Positions 53,760 through 62,418 are shown, counted from the stretch's first letter. The stretch is 64,000 bases of DNA from Solirubrobacteraceae bacterium (GCA_025449845.1 JANWIP010000014.1:1-64000); one strand, 5' to 3'. Translations and numbers: made by a program. The notes: a model not told the origin generated them from the letters alone.

Positions 53760-54059
53760 ATGAAGCAGGTTACGTTGCGCATGGAGGATCGGCTGGCCAA
53801 CTTCCTCAAGCAGGCTGCGGCCGCGCGCAGCGAGAGCGTCAACTCCTACGCTCAGACGGTGCTGATGGCGGCAGTTGATCCCGAGTACGCCGGAGATGAG
53901 GCGGCGCAGCTGCGGGAGCGCCTGGCCAGAGCCGGGCTGCTGGCAACTCCCAAGCCGGTCTCCTATCCGCGACCCGACCCGGCGGCTGTGGCTGCGGCAC
54001 GCAAGCGCGCCGCGCGCGGGCGGACGCTTTCCTCGATAATCATTGAGGATCGCGGCTGA
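53760..54059 (+). CDS. Ribbon-helix-helix-like antitoxin
   Basis: A 99-residue protein. KQVTLRMEDRLANFLKQAA and RSESVNSYAQTVLMAA suit a ribbon-helix-helix DNA-binding domain. A Pro-rich linker follows, with a C-terminal segment RTLSSIIIEDRG that would bind the toxin. It is placed before a PIN-domain toxin that overlaps its stop codon, and behind a palindromic operator. It starts ATG 53760 with no ribosome-binding site, so it is probably leaderless. Confidence 0.8.
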   Translation: MKQVTLRMEDRLANFLKQAAAARSESVNSYAQTVLMAAVDPEYAGDEAAQLRERLARAGLLATPKPVSYPRPDPAAVAAARKRAARGRTLSSIIIEDRG

Positions 54060-54523
54060 GCGTCTTCGCCGATTCATCCGCGCTCGTCAAGCTCTACGCG
54101 GATGAGCCTGGGTATGAGCAGGTTCAGCGGCTGCCCGCGCCGCTTCTCGTCTCGGTGCTCGCGCGCGTGGAGGTCGCCGCCGCGCTCTGGCGCAAGCACC
54201 GCACAGGCGCTCTCGAGCTGGACGACGTACTGCTCTTAACCCGTGACTTCGCGGCCGATTATGGGGGGACGCCCGACGGCCCGCCGCGCTTCCAGACTGT
54301 CGAGTTGGCCGACGGCGCCCTTGAGCACGCAGCCGAGCTAGCCGGCGCCCACGGGCTGCGCGCCTACGACGCTATTCAACTCGCCTCCGCGCTTGCCATT
54401 CGCGCAGTGGATAAGAACTGCGCCATGCTCGCCAGCTTCGACCACGATCTGAACCGGGCCGCCGCGGCGGAGGGATTTGAGGTTCTTCCTTCTGGGCGAG
54501 CGGCTGGATCTTCGCCAGCCTGA
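54056..54523 (+). CDS. VapC-type PIN-domain toxin with probable CTG start
   Basis: A 155-residue PIN toxin if read from CTG 54056: SVFADSSALVKLYADEPG carries the first catalytic Asp in the usual place, with VLARVEVAAALWRKH holding the conserved Glu, LRAYDAIQLASALAI the central Asp, and MLASFDHDLNRAA the C-terminal Asp. No ATG, GTG or TTG lies in frame between an upstream stop (54044) and GTG 54155, and a start at 54155 would remove the first catalytic Asp. CTG overlaps the antitoxin stop as CTGA, the same layout as the ATGA and GTGA overlaps elsewhere here. The alternative is a start-codon mutation that has disabled the toxin. Confidence 0.75.
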   Translation: MSVFADSSALVKLYADEPGYEQVQRLPAPLLVSVLARVEVAAALWRKHRTGALELDDVLLLTRDFAADYGGTPDGPPRFQTVELADGALEHAAELAGAHGLRAYDAIQLASALAIRAVDKNCAMLASFDHDLNRAAAAEGFEVLPSGRAAGSSPA

Positions 54524-54570
54524 GCGGCGACAGAGTCTCAGCTCCTTCCCCCGCGCCCAAAGGGATGTAG

Positions 54571-54605
54571 TACCCTCATCTCAGAAGCGATTGACTGGTC
54601 AGTCA
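54571..54605 (+). promoter_or_regulatory. Promoter and TetR-type operator of the acyl-CoA dehydrogenase operon
   Basis: A palindrome TGACTG-GT-CAGTCA (54592-54605) lies between a -10-like TACCCT (54571-54576) and the ribosome-binding site AAAGGAG. The TGAC...GTCA form is that of TetR-type fatty-acid regulators of the FadR/FadP kind, which release DNA when acyl-CoA binds. Control of these genes by such a repressor is an inference; its gene may lie outside the window. Confidence 0.5.
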
Positions 54606-54621
54606 GCCAAAGGAGAAGCCC

Positions 54622-55839
54622 ATGGATCTTGACGACACACCGGAGCAGGCAGCCCACCGCACCAAGGTTCGTGCCTGGCTTGAAGAGCACAAGAGCGAGG
54701 CCCCGGTTCTGCAGGGTCCCGGCGCACTGACCGACGAGGACGAGATCATCGCCGCCCGCCGCGCCTGGCAGGGCAAGCTGGCCGAGGCCGGTCTCGCCGG
54801 CGTTACCTGGCCCAAGGAGTACGGCGGGCAGGGGCTCGGGCCGATCGAGCAGGTCATCTGCAACCAGGAGATCGCGCGTGCGCGTGTTCCGGGCATCCTC
54901 GATGCGATCGGCGTAGGCATGCTTGGGCCGACGCTCATTGCACACGGCACCGAGGAGCAGAAGGGGCGCTATCTCGGCGCCATGCTGCACGGCGATGAGG
55001 TCTGGTGCCAGCTCTTCTCCGAGCCTGCCGCCGGTTCGGATCTCGCGGCTGTGCAGGCTCGCGCGCGCCAGCAGGATGATGGGTCTTGGCGCCTAACTGG
55101 GCAGAAGGTCTGGACCACCAACGCGCAGTTCTCTGCTTATGGACTGCTCTTGGCACGCACCGACATCGACGCACACAAGCACAAGGGCCTAACGATGTTC
55201 CTTGTGCCGATGGACGCGCCTGGCGTGACGGTGCGCGGGCTGCGCCAGATCTCCGGCGAGGCCGAGTTCAACGAGGTCTTCTTCGACGACGTCGCGCTCG
55301 ACGCCGACGCCGTCGTCGGTGGGGTTGGAAACGGCTGGGGCACCGCGCTTACGACCTTGATGTTCGAGCGCGTCACCATCGGACTCGGCGGCGAGGGCCT
55401 TGGCTTCAACTCCGCTCGCTTCGCGCAGGCAATTGCTGCCGATCCGCACGCTTCGCGCGATCCTGAGGTGCGCCGCCAGCTCGGCGAGATCGCCGCTGAC
55501 CTGCTGGCCGTGCGCTTCACCGGCTATCGCACCTTGACCGAGTTGCAGCGCGGGCAGATTCCCGGGCCGGAGGCCGGCTTGGCGAAGGTCACGATCGTCA
55601 ACGGCGCCATCCACGCGGGCGAGCTGATCGCCGATGTGCAGGGACCCGATGCGCTCGGCGAGGACTCCGAGTGGGCCTACATGATCTCCTTCCTTCCTGG
55701 CCTGAAGTCAGCCGGTGGCACCGAAGAGATCCTGCGCAACACCATCGGTGAGCGTGTGCTGGGGCTGCCGCCTGAGCCGCGCCTCGATAAGGGCATTCCA
55801 TTCTCAGAGCTCCGCGCCAAGGAGGCTGCAAAGGCATGA
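54622..55839 (+). CDS. Acyl-CoA dehydrogenase, large-subunit type
   Basis: A 405-residue FAD enzyme that forms the 2,3 double bond of an acyl-CoA. VTWPKEYGGQGLGPIEQ and WCQLFSEPAAGSDLAAVQ are family motifs for FAD and acyl-CoA binding; LTGQKVWTTNAQFSAYG follows. The C-terminus has GPDALGEDSEWAYMI and FLPGLKSAGGTEEILRNTIG, the latter near the usual end. It resembles steroid- and branched-chain-degrading FadE proteins that pair with a second subunit, which fits the overlapping gene downstream. The start ATG 54622 follows AAAGGAG. Confidence 0.93.
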   Translation: MDLDDTPEQAAHRTKVRAWLEEHKSEAPVLQGPGALTDEDEIIAARRAWQGKLAEAGLAGVTWPKEYGGQGLGPIEQVICNQEIARARVPGILDAIGVGMLGPTLIAHGTEEQKGRYLGAMLHGDEVWCQLFSEPAAGSDLAAVQARARQQDDGSWRLTGQKVWTTNAQFSAYGLLLARTDIDAHKHKGLTMFLVPMDAPGVTVRGLRQISGEAEFNEVFFDDVALDADAVVGGVGNGWGTALTTLMFERVTIGLGGEGLGFNSARFAQAIAADPHASRDPEVRRQLGEIAADLLAVRFTGYRTLTELQRGQIPGPEAGLAKVTIVNGAIHAGELIADVQGPDALGEDSEWAYMISFLPGLKSAGGTEEILRNTIGERVLGLPPEPRLDKGIPFSELRAKEAAKA

Positions 55840-57071
55840 ATCTCGCGCTTTCAGACGAGCAGGTGTTCCTGCGCGAGGCCGCCCGCGGGGCACTCTCTCG
55901 CTTCAAGACGCTTGAGGCCGCGCGCGATGCGCTCGATACCCAGGGGGGCACCCCCCATGGCGGGGGGCAGGCAGGCGGCAAGGGCGAGCTGCCCGATCTC
56001 TGGCCCACCGCCTGTGAGGCCGGCTGGCCGGGGTTGCTGGTCGACGACGCTCACGGTGGCGCCGATCTCGATGCCTTCGATGCCATGCTCGTGCTTGGCG
56101 AGTGCGGGCGCGTGCTGGCTGGCGTCGCCCTGCTCGGGCATCTGCCCGCCACGGCGATCCTCAGCGAATCCGCGGCCCCCGCGGCGGCCGCGCTGCTGCC
56201 CGCGCTGGCCTCCGGTGAGCAGCGTGCCGCCTATCTGCCTGCCTGTCCGCCCAATGATGTCTTTGACTCCTGGTGCGTCGATCCGCTGCATGGATCTGAG
56301 CGCCCTGCGCCGCCAGTGGCGAGCGCTGCCAGCGAGGGCCATGTCACCGTCAGTGGGACCTATGCGTTCGTTCCCGACGCGCCTGGCGCCGACGTGCTCG
56401 TCGGTGTGGCGCTGCTCGATACCCCACAGGGCACCCCTCATGGCGGGGGGCAGGCAGGTAGCAAGCCCGTTGGCGTGGCCATCAAGGCCGGCGGGGAGGG
56501 CGTCAGCGTCGAGGCCATCCGCCGCTATGACGCGACGCGCTCACTGGGACACGTCACGCTGAATGAGGCCCGCGGCGTGCTGCTCGACACCCCTGTGGAT
56601 TCGCTGGCGGCGGCCTGGCACCTCGCTCAGGCGCTACTTGCTGCCGAGTCCATCGGCGCCGTGGAGACCGCCTTGGATATGTCAGTCGCTTACGCCAAGG
56701 AGCGTCATACCTTCGGGCGTGCCATCGGCTCCTACCAGGCCGTCAAGCACTCCTTGACCGAGGTTCTGCGCCAGCAGGAGAACGGGCGCTCGCTGCTCTA
56801 CTACGCCGGCTGGGCCAGGCGCGGGGCGCCGGGTGAGTTTGCCCTGGCGGCTGCCGCCGCACGCTCCGTTGCCGGGCATGCGCTCGATACAGCCGCGCGC
56901 ACCATGATCTCCGTGCACGGTGGCATCGGCGCCACCTGGGAGCACGACGCACCGCTGTACTTCCGCCGCGCCCAGCTCTCGCGCAGGCTGCTCGGGGGCA
57001 CAGGTGCCGCTACCGATCGCGTCGCGGGCGAGCTGTTGACGCAGGCCGCGCAGGCCGCGCAGGCCGCCTGA
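55836..57071 (+). CDS. Acyl-CoA dehydrogenase, second subunit, with two repeat insertions
   Basis: A 411-residue acyl-CoA dehydrogenase (LALSDEQVFLREAARGALS at the start; DMSVAYAKERHTFGRAIGSYQ and TAARTMISVHGGIGATWEHD near the end). It overlaps the first subunit by four bases (ATGA), as in alpha2beta2 FadE pairs. Two near-identical inserts, GTPHGGGQAG at about residues 37-46 and 199-208, come from a palindromic DNA element that also occurs in the SDR gene at 58250. The N-terminal half is otherwise poor in FAD motifs, typical of the partner subunit. It ends in three AAQ repeats. Confidence 0.9.
   Translation: MNLALSDEQVFLREAARGALSRFKTLEAARDALDTQGGTPHGGGQAGGKGELPDLWPTACEAGWPGLLVDDAHGGADLDAFDAMLVLGECGRVLAGVALLGHLPATAILSESAAPAAAALLPALASGEQRAAYLPACPPNDVFDSWCVDPLHGSERPAPPVASAASEGHVTVSGTYAFVPDAPGADVLVGVALLDTPQGTPHGGGQAGSKPVGVAIKAGGEGVSVEAIRRYDATRSLGHVTLNEARGVLLDTPVDSLAAAWHLAQALLAAESIGAVETALDMSVAYAKERHTFGRAIGSYQAVKHSLTEVLRQQENGRSLLYYAGWARRGAPGEFALAAAAARSVAGHALDTAARTMISVHGGIGATWEHDAPLYFRRAQLSRRLLGGTGAATDRVAGELLTQAAQAAQAA
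55942..55975 (+). repeat. In-frame palindromic element, copy 1
   Basis: GC-rich element inside the second acyl-CoA dehydrogenase. It contains GGGGGG-CA-CCCCCC followed by ATGGCGGGGGG and ends GGCAGGCAGG. It is read as G-G-T-P-H-G-G-G-Q-A-G. It can fold into a stable hairpin in DNA or RNA. Confidence 0.7.
56428..56458 (+). repeat. In-frame palindromic element, copy 2
   Basis: Second copy in the same gene: AGGGCACCCCTCATGG, then CGGGGGGCAGGCAGG. It encodes Q-G-T-P-H-G-G-G-Q-A-G in the same frame as copy 1. The two copies also share the flanking CTCGATACCC, so a segmental duplication within the gene is another explanation. Confidence 0.7.
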
Positions 57072-57115
57072 CCGCGGGCCGCAGGGCCGCAGGGCCGCAG
57101 GGCCGCAGGGCCGCA
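57041..57115. repeat. Short tandem repeats at the end of the acyl-CoA dehydrogenase gene
   Basis: Three copies of GCAGGCCGC (57041-57067) encode the C-terminal AAQ repeats. After the stop codon come five copies of GGGCCGCA (57076-57115). They are probably slippage products; the second set could also form weak stems. Confidence 0.75.
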
Positions 57116-57159
57116 GGGTGAACCTAAAGGAGCGGATGGAGGGTCGGTTTTTTTTGCGA

Positions 57160-57200
57160 TGAGCGCAATGGTAGATATCACGTATAGACGATTGCGCTCA
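57160..57200. other. Long-spacer perfect inverted repeat between convergent genes
   Basis: Arms TGAGCGCAAT (57160-57169) and ATTGCGCTCA (57191-57200) enclose a 21-nt AT-leaning spacer. Eight T (57148-57155) lie just before it on the plus strand. It is placed between the convergent acyl-CoA dehydrogenase and transglycosylase genes. It may be a terminator, a protein-binding site or an old insertion site. Nothing else is seen in 57116-57219. Confidence 0.45.
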
Positions 57201-57219
57201 AACTAGGAAAAACAGGTAC

Positions 57220-58179
57220 CTACCTGCGCCTCTTTAGATTCGTCTGGGCGCGTGCCGCGGTCGCCGTCGCATTCGCATTCGCATTCGCATTTGCTTCCGC
57301 CACCGGCGCGCCGTAGGCGGCGTGCACCGCCGCGACCAGGCCGGGGTCCAGGCCGCAGTTGATGCAGAAGCCGTGCTGGGACCAGCCGATCGCGCGCGCC
57401 AGCACCTGATCGGCGTAGGCGATGCCGGCTTCGTCGTGGCCGTAGTAGTCATAGGCCGCGCCCCAGGCCGCGCCGTCCAGCGCCTCGGTCGCCCCGTCTG
57501 AGGACAGCAGGCGGGCCGCCGCCATCAGCGAGTCGAAGTCGTCGTAGATCGAGGGGTGCTTGGTCGTCTGGTGGTCGTAGACCGCCGGCCTTTTGCCATA
57601 CAGATAGGAGTTGTTCACGAGCTGCCAGGTGGATAGTGCGCCCGCGCCCCCGTTGGTCACGTTGAACTGCATCGGGCCGCCACAGCAGCCCGCGAAGTTC
57701 AGGCCGTGGTAGGTGCTCGGGGCCGTCGAGAACGCCGACTCCTGACGGTGGATCGAGGCCAGCAGCAGCCAGTTCACGCCGAATCGGCTCTGTGCCTGCG
57801 CGTAGATCGGGTAGAAGCCCGACATCCAGCTCTCGGAGATATGTGTCTGTGTGCTCGCCTGTTCCACAAAGCTCGCCAACGCGCGCCTTTGCTTCGCATT
57901 GGCAGGGGCCGCTATGACCTCGGCGGTCGACGCGGCGCTCGAGGCCTGCTGAGCGCTGGCGGCTCCCGCAGCGGGCGTCGCCGCGACCGTAACGATCTCC
58001 GGAGCGCCGGCCCCGCCCTGCGCCGACGCCGAGGACCTCGCGCGAGGTGGCCCGGTTTGCCCCACCAAGCCCGTCAGCACTGCGATCAGCACGGCCACAC
58101 CGAGCCCCAGCAAGGCTCCGGCGATGATCCACGCCCTCTTTTCGGAGGGCGGCGTGGGTGTCGGAAGATCGCTCGTCAT
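57220..58179 (-). CDS. Membrane-anchored lytic transglycosylase-like protein
   Basis: A 319-residue protein with one N-terminal membrane helix (AWIIAGALLGLGVAVLIAVL), an Ala/Ser-rich linker, and from about residue 115 a lysozyme-like (SLT) domain. The catalytic Glu is in LLASIHRQESAFS, and GGPMQFNV is the family's second motif. It cuts or remodels glycan strands of peptidoglycan; two C-terminal Cys (FCINCGLD) may form a disulfide. Four GCATTC repeats encode an Ala-Asn stretch (ANANANAN) near the end. ATG 58179 was chosen over 58230 because the helix then sits near the start. Confidence 0.85.
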   Translation of the reverse strand: MTSDLPTPTPPSEKRAWIIAGALLGLGVAVLIAVLTGLVGQTGPPRARSSASAQGGAGAPEIVTVAATPAAGAASAQQASSAASTAEVIAAPANAKQRRALASFVEQASTQTHISESWMSGFYPIYAQAQSRFGVNWLLLASIHRQESAFSTAPSTYHGLNFAGCCGGPMQFNVTNGGAGALSTWQLVNNSYLYGKRPAVYDHQTTKHPSIYDDFDSLMAAARLLSSDGATEALDGAAWGAAYDYYGHDEAGIAYADQVLARAIGWSQHGFCINCGLDPGLVAAVHAAYGAPVAEANANANANATATAARAQTNLKRRR

Positions 58180-58249
58180 CTGCTGATTACTGGTCGGCCC
58201 ACCCAGCCTAGCCGTGGCGCCTAAAGGCACCTTCAGCGTCCAGTGTGCC

Positions 58250-59131
58250 TCACACGCCCACTGCCCGGCGCAGTATGCGATCGAACAGCAGATCGGGGAG
58301 CAGCCGACTGGCCCACACCATCGCGTGCGCGTCCAGCCCGATCAGGTAGCGCGCGCGCATCCGCTTGGCCTTCAGGGCACCTTCGATCGTCTGCGCCACG
58401 CGCTCGGGCGGCACGCCGCGCTTGGCCGTGTCGCTGAGCGTCTTTTCCATCGCCTTGGGCACATGACCGTAGAACTCCTCTAGCTCCGCGGGCACTTCGA
58501 CGCCGTCGATCAGCTCGTTGCCCTTGTCCCAGATCGGCGTCGCCACCGAGCCCGGCTCGATCAATGCCACCTGGATGTGCGAGCGACGCAGTTCCACGCG
58601 CAGCGCGTTGCCCACCGCCTCCAGCGCGTACTTCGAGGCGTGGTAGGGAGCCATGTAGGGGGTGGTCACCAGTCCGCCGATCGAGGACAGCAGCACGATC
58701 CGCCCACCTGCCTGCCCTCCGCGCCGGGGGGTGCTCGGAGGAGTATGCGCCTTGCGCAGAGCGGGAATCAGCGCCTGTGTCACCGCGACCTGGCCGAAGA
58801 AGTTCACCTCCATCAGCTCGCGCAGTTCCTCCATCGGCAGCAGCTCCAATGGGCCGCCGACCGCGATTCCCGCGTTGTTCACCAGTGCGTCAAGGCCGCC
58901 TGCGCCCGTGCGCTGCGCCACCAGCTCCGCTGCCGCCGCGATCTGCGCGGTGTCGGTGATGTCCAGCTGGACCGGTGTCAGGCGCCCACCGGCGCCTGCC
59001 TGTGTCACGAGCGCCTCGCCTGCCGCCGTGTTGCGCACGCCTGCAAGTACATCCCAGCCCGAGCGTGCCAGCCGCAGCGCCGTCGCCTTGCCGATGCCGG
59101 TCGAGGCGCCGGTGATCAGAACTGTGCGCAT
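58250..59131 (-). CDS. Short-chain dehydrogenase/reductase
   Basis: A 293-residue classical SDR. The cofactor motif is LITGASTGIGKATAL, then VNNAGIAVGG, the catalytic Ser in LLSSIGGL, and Y-x3-K in YHASKYALEA. Length and the C-terminal MRARYLIGLDAHAMVW resemble 17-beta-hydroxysteroid/retinol-type SDRs. Between helix and strand (ALRKA and GRIVLL) sits an extra STPRRGGQAG, the third copy of the in-frame palindromic element. A TAGGGT box seven bases before ATG 59131, with no ribosome-binding site, points to a leaderless mRNA. The substrate is unknown. Confidence 0.9.
   Translation of the reverse strand: MRTVLITGASTGIGKATALRLARSGWDVLAGVRNTAAGEALVTQAGAGGRLTPVQLDITDTAQIAAAAELVAQRTGAGGLDALVNNAGIAVGGPLELLPMEELRELMEVNFFGQVAVTQALIPALRKAHTPPSTPRRGGQAGGRIVLLSSIGGLVTTPYMAPYHASKYALEAVGNALRVELRRSHIQVALIEPGSVATPIWDKGNELIDGVEVPAELEEFYGHVPKAMEKTLSDTAKRGVPPERVAQTIEGALKAKRMRARYLIGLDAHAMVWASRLLPDLLFDRILRRAVGV
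58707..58737 (-). repeat. In-frame palindromic element, copy 3
   Basis: Minus-strand GAGCACCCCCCGGCG, then CGGAGGGCAGGCAGG, inside the SDR gene. It is read as S-T-P-R-R-G-G-Q-A-G, the same frame as the two copies in the acyl-CoA dehydrogenase, 2.3 kb away. Confidence 0.65.
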
Positions 59132-59162
59132 GCCATTGACCCTAACGCAAGGGCGGAGGAGG

Positions 59163-59179
59163 GCATCCGCCGCGGATGC
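59163..59179 (-). terminator. Hairpin just after the transaldolase stop
   Basis: GCATCCG-CCG-CGGATGC begins four bases after the transaldolase stop. It has a GC-rich stem, short loop and no T run. It probably separates tal from the SDR gene on the same strand. Confidence 0.5.
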
Positions 59180-59182
59180 ACG

Positions 59183-60310
59183 TCAAACCGCGGCGAACTG
59201 CGTGCGCTTCTCGGCAAGCGCCTCCAGCAGTCCGCTGAAGGCGTCGGCGAACTTTTCCACGCCCTCGCGCTCCAGCGTCTCCGTGACGTCGTCGTAGTCG
59301 ACGCCCGCGGCAGCCAGCTCGTCGATCAGGCCCTGGGCTTCAGTGACTCCGTCTTCCAGGCGCACCTGCGGGCCACCGTGGTCCTGGTAGGCGCGCACGG
59401 TCTCCTCGGGCATCGTGTTGACCGTGTCGGGGCCGATCAGATCCTCCACGTAGATCACATCAAGGTAGTCGGGGTTCTTGGTTGACGTCGAGGCCCACAG
59501 CACGCGCTGCGTGGTGGCGCCCTTCGCCGCCAGGAACTGCCAGCGGGGGCCGCGGAAGGTCGCGCTGTAGTGCTTGTAGGCGAGCTTCGCGTTAGCCACG
59601 GCGAGACGGCCCTTGAGATCGTCGTGCCCGCCGATCTCATCCAGGCGGCGGTCGGCCTCGGTGTCGATACGCGAGACGAAGAAGCTCGCAACCGAGGCCA
59701 CCTTGCTCGGGTCCCCGCCGGAGGCCACCAGGCGCTCCAGGCCTCGAATGTATGACTCGGCCACCTCTGCGTAGCGGCGCAGCGAGAAGATCAGCGTCAC
59801 GTTGATCGACTTGCCCGCCGCGACCGCGTCCTCGATCGCCGCCAGGCCCGGCTTCGTCGCGGGGATCTTCACCATCAGGTTGGGGCGGTCCACCGCCTTG
59901 TGCAGGCGCATCGCTTCCGCGAACGTGGCCGGCGCGTCGTAGGCCAGGTTCGGGTCGACCTCCAGCGACACGTAGCCGTCGCGGCCCAGGCCTGCGTCCC
60001 AGATGGGGCGGAACAGATCGCAGGCGTCCTTGATGTCCTGCTCGGCCAGGCGCCAGAAAACCTCTTTGCCCTCCACGCCTTCGCCGGCAAGCTCGTGCAG
60101 CTGCTCGTCGTAGGCGTCGCCTTCGGTCATCGCCTTCTGGAAGATGCTCGGGTTGCTGGTGGCGCCTACTACCGCATCTTGGTCAAGCAGCTCCTGCAGA
60201 TGGCCCCCGCGGATCGAGCTGCGCGAGAGGAAGTCGATCCACACGCTCTGTCCGAGCGCGCTCAGGCGGTGCAAGGGAGAGAGAGTGGGCGAGGACGGGG
60301 AAGTGGACAC
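59183..60310 (-). CDS. tal: Transaldolase
   Basis: A 375-residue TIM-barrel enzyme of the non-oxidative pentose phosphate pathway that moves a dihydroxyacetone unit between sugar phosphates. VWIDFLSRSSIRGG and VGATSNPSIFQKAM are the N-terminal family motifs, the Schiff-base Lys is in NLMVKIPATKPGL, and INVTLIFSLRRYAEV and LWASTSTKNPDY follow. The length fits the actinobacterial transaldolase class. GTG 60310 follows GAAGGAG with a 5-base gap. It lies 40 bases after transketolase in the same operon. Confidence 0.95.
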   Translation of the reverse strand: MSTSPSSPTLSPLHRLSALGQSVWIDFLSRSSIRGGHLQELLDQDAVVGATSNPSIFQKAMTEGDAYDEQLHELAGEGVEGKEVFWRLAEQDIKDACDLFRPIWDAGLGRDGYVSLEVDPNLAYDAPATFAEAMRLHKAVDRPNLMVKIPATKPGLAAIEDAVAAGKSINVTLIFSLRRYAEVAESYIRGLERLVASGGDPSKVASVASFFVSRIDTEADRRLDEIGGHDDLKGRLAVANAKLAYKHYSATFRGPRWQFLAAKGATTQRVLWASTSTKNPDYLDVIYVEDLIGPDTVNTMPEETVRAYQDHGGPQVRLEDGVTEAQGLIDELAAAGVDYDDVTETLEREGVEKFADAFSGLLEALAEKRTQFAAV

Positions 60311-60350
60311 GGGATCTCCTTCGAGTTTAGGACGCGCCCCGAGCGTTGCT

Positions 60351-62402
60351 CTAGGCGGGCGCGAGTAGCGCGCGAGCGCGTGTTGCGATGTTCTCGGCAT
60401 CGAAGCCGAGCTCCTTCAATACCGTCGTCCCCGGTGCGGACGCCCCGAAGCGATCTAGGCCTAGCACGTCGCCGTGCGTGCCTACCCACTTCCACCAGCT
60501 CATCGTGGCGCCCGGCTCGATCGCCAGGCGCGCGGTTACCTCGGCGGGGAGCACGGTCTCGCGGTAATCCGGGGTCTGCGCTTCAAACAGCTCCATGCAG
60601 GGCATCGAGACCACGCGCACCTTCGTACCTTGCCCGGCTAGCTGCCGGGCGGCCTCAAGCGTCGTGGAGACCTCAGAGCCCGTCGCGATGAGGATAAGTT
60701 CAAGATCGCCGCCTTCCTCCGGCAGGCTGCCGTCCGCTCCGCCACGCCGCGAGTCCCACAGCACATAGCCTCCGCGCTCAAGCTCGCTCGCGGCCCCCAG
60801 GCCCTCCGCGGCGCGGTCAGGCACGGGCAGGTTCTGGCGCGATAGCAGCAGCGCCACCGGGCCGTCCTCGCGCTCCAGTGCCACGCGCCAGGCGTGCGCT
60901 GTCTCGTTGGCGTCGCCGGGGCGGATCACCCACAGCTTGGGGATCGCACGCAGTGCGGAGTAGTGCTCGATTGGCTGATGTGTGGGGCCGTCCTCGCCGA
61001 GGCCCACTGAGTCGTGCGTCCATACCCACACCACGGGCAGGCCCATCAGGGCCGACAGGCGCACCGACGGGCGCATGTAGTCGGAGAAGATCAGGAACGT
61101 CGAGCCGTAGGGCTTGAGGATGCCGCCGTGCGCCGCCAGCCCATTGACGATCGCCCCCATCGCGTGCTCGCGGATGCCGAAGGGGACATTGCGGCCGGTA
61201 TGGGGGCGCGAGAACTGGCCTGCGCCCTCAAACACCGTCTTGGTGGACTCCACCAGATCGGCCGCGCCGCCGACCATCGTGGGCGCGTGCTTGGCGAAGG
61301 CCGCCATCACCTTCTGTCCGGCTGAGCGCGTTGCGATGTCCTTGCCTGCCGGGAAGCTCGGCAGCGACTCCTTCCAGCCTTCCTCCAGCTTGCCCGCCCA
61401 TACCCGGTCCCACTCCGCTGCGGCATCCGGCAGCGCCTTGCGCCACTGCTCGAAGCGCGCCTGCCATTCCTGCTGGAAACCGGCGCCGCGCTCGCGCAGG
61501 TTCATCTGCTCGTATACGCGCGCGTCGACCTGGAAGTGCGCCTCGGGATCGAAGCCCATCACTTCCTTGGTGGCTCGCACTTCCTCCTCGCCGAGCGCCG
61601 CGCCGTGGGCCTTGGCGGTGTCCACGGCTTTAGGCGCGGGGTGCGCGATGTGCGAGCGGATCGCGATGAACGAGGGGCGATCAACTTCCTCGCGTGCCTT
61701 CCCCAAGGCCGCCTCCAACGCCTCCACATCCTCGGAGTCCGCCACCCGCTGCACGTGCCAGCCGTCGGCCGACAGGCGCGCCATGTGGTTCTCGCCATCG
61801 AAGGAGATCGCCGTCGTGCCGTCGATCGTGATGCGGTTGTCGTCGTAACACACCACCAGCTTGCCCAGGCCGAAGTGCCCCGCGATTGAGGCCGCTTCCT
61901 GGCTCACGCCCTCCATCAGGTCGCCGTCGGAGCAGATCGCGTAGGTGTGGTGGTCCACCACATCCAGGCCCGGGCGGTTGTAGCGCTCGGCGAGGAAGCG
62001 CTCGCCCATCGCCATGCCTACCGCGTTGGCGAAGCCCTGCCCTAGCGGACCGGTCGTGACCTCGATCCCTGCCGTGTGCCCGCGCTCTGGGTGCCCTGGC
62101 GTGAGCGAGCCCCACTGGCGGAACTGCTTCAGGTCCTCGAGCTCCAGCGCGTAGCCCGTCAGGTGCAGCATCGAGTACTGCAATATGCACGCGTGCCCCG
62201 CTGAGAGCACGAAGCGATCGCGGTCGGGCCAGTGGGGGTCGGCTGGATTGACGCGCAGCAGGCGCGTATAGAGCGTGTGCGCGAGCGGCGCCAGCGCCAT
62301 CGCCGTGCCCGGATGCCCCGAGTCTGCCTTCTGCACGGCGTCCATGGCCAGCGCGCGGATGGTATCTATCGACAGCGCTGTGATCTCACGCGGAGCGGCC
62401 AC
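60351..62402 (-). CDS. tkt: Transketolase
   Basis: A 683-residue TPP enzyme that moves two-carbon units between sugar phosphates. N-terminal TPP domain: [39 protein letters not shown], and [16 protein letters not shown] with Mg-binding residues. Middle domain: [18 protein letters not shown]. The C-terminal domain has [18 protein letters not shown] prefer GTG 62402 ([19 protein letters not shown]) because a TAGCAT box lies eight bases upstream; an ATG at 62435 would add 11 residues, PPPSIASLS-like, not seen in the family. It shares an operon with tal and needs TPP, as does pyruvate dehydrogenase. Confidence 0.94.
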   Translation of the reverse strand: MAAPREITALSIDTIRALAMDAVQKADSGHPGTAMALAPLAHTLYTRLLRVNPADPHWPDRDRFVLSAGHACILQYSMLHLTGYALELEDLKQFRQWGSLTPGHPERGHTAGIEVTTGPLGQGFANAVGMAMGERFLAERYNRPGLDVVDHHTYAICSDGDLMEGVSQEAASIAGHFGLGKLVVCYDDNRITIDGTTAISFDGENHMARLSADGWHVQRVADSEDVEALEAALGKAREEVDRPSFIAIRSHIAHPAPKAVDTAKAHGAALGEEEVRATKEVMGFDPEAHFQVDARVYEQMNLRERGAGFQQEWQARFEQWRKALPDAAAEWDRVWAGKLEEGWKESLPSFPAGKDIATRSAGQKVMAAFAKHAPTMVGGAADLVESTKTVFEGAGQFSRPHTGRNVPFGIREHAMGAIVNGLAAHGGILKPYGSTFLIFSDYMRPSVRLSALMGLPVVWVWTHDSVGLGEDGPTHQPIEHYSALRAIPKLWVIRPGDANETAHAWRVALEREDGPVALLLSRQNLPVPDRAAEGLGAASELERGGYVLWDSRRGGADGSLPEEGGDLELILIATGSEVSTTLEAARQLAGQGTKVRVVSMPCMELFEAQTPDYRETVLPAEVTARLAIEPGATMSWWKWVGTHGDVLGLDRFGASAPGTTVLKELGFDAENIATRARALLAPA

Positions 62403-62418
62403 GGACAGTGATGCTATC

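Noticed and set aside
54155-54523. VapC read from GTG 54155
   Set aside because: This start removes the first catalytic Asp segment (FADSSALVKL), which is clearly encoded upstream in the same frame.
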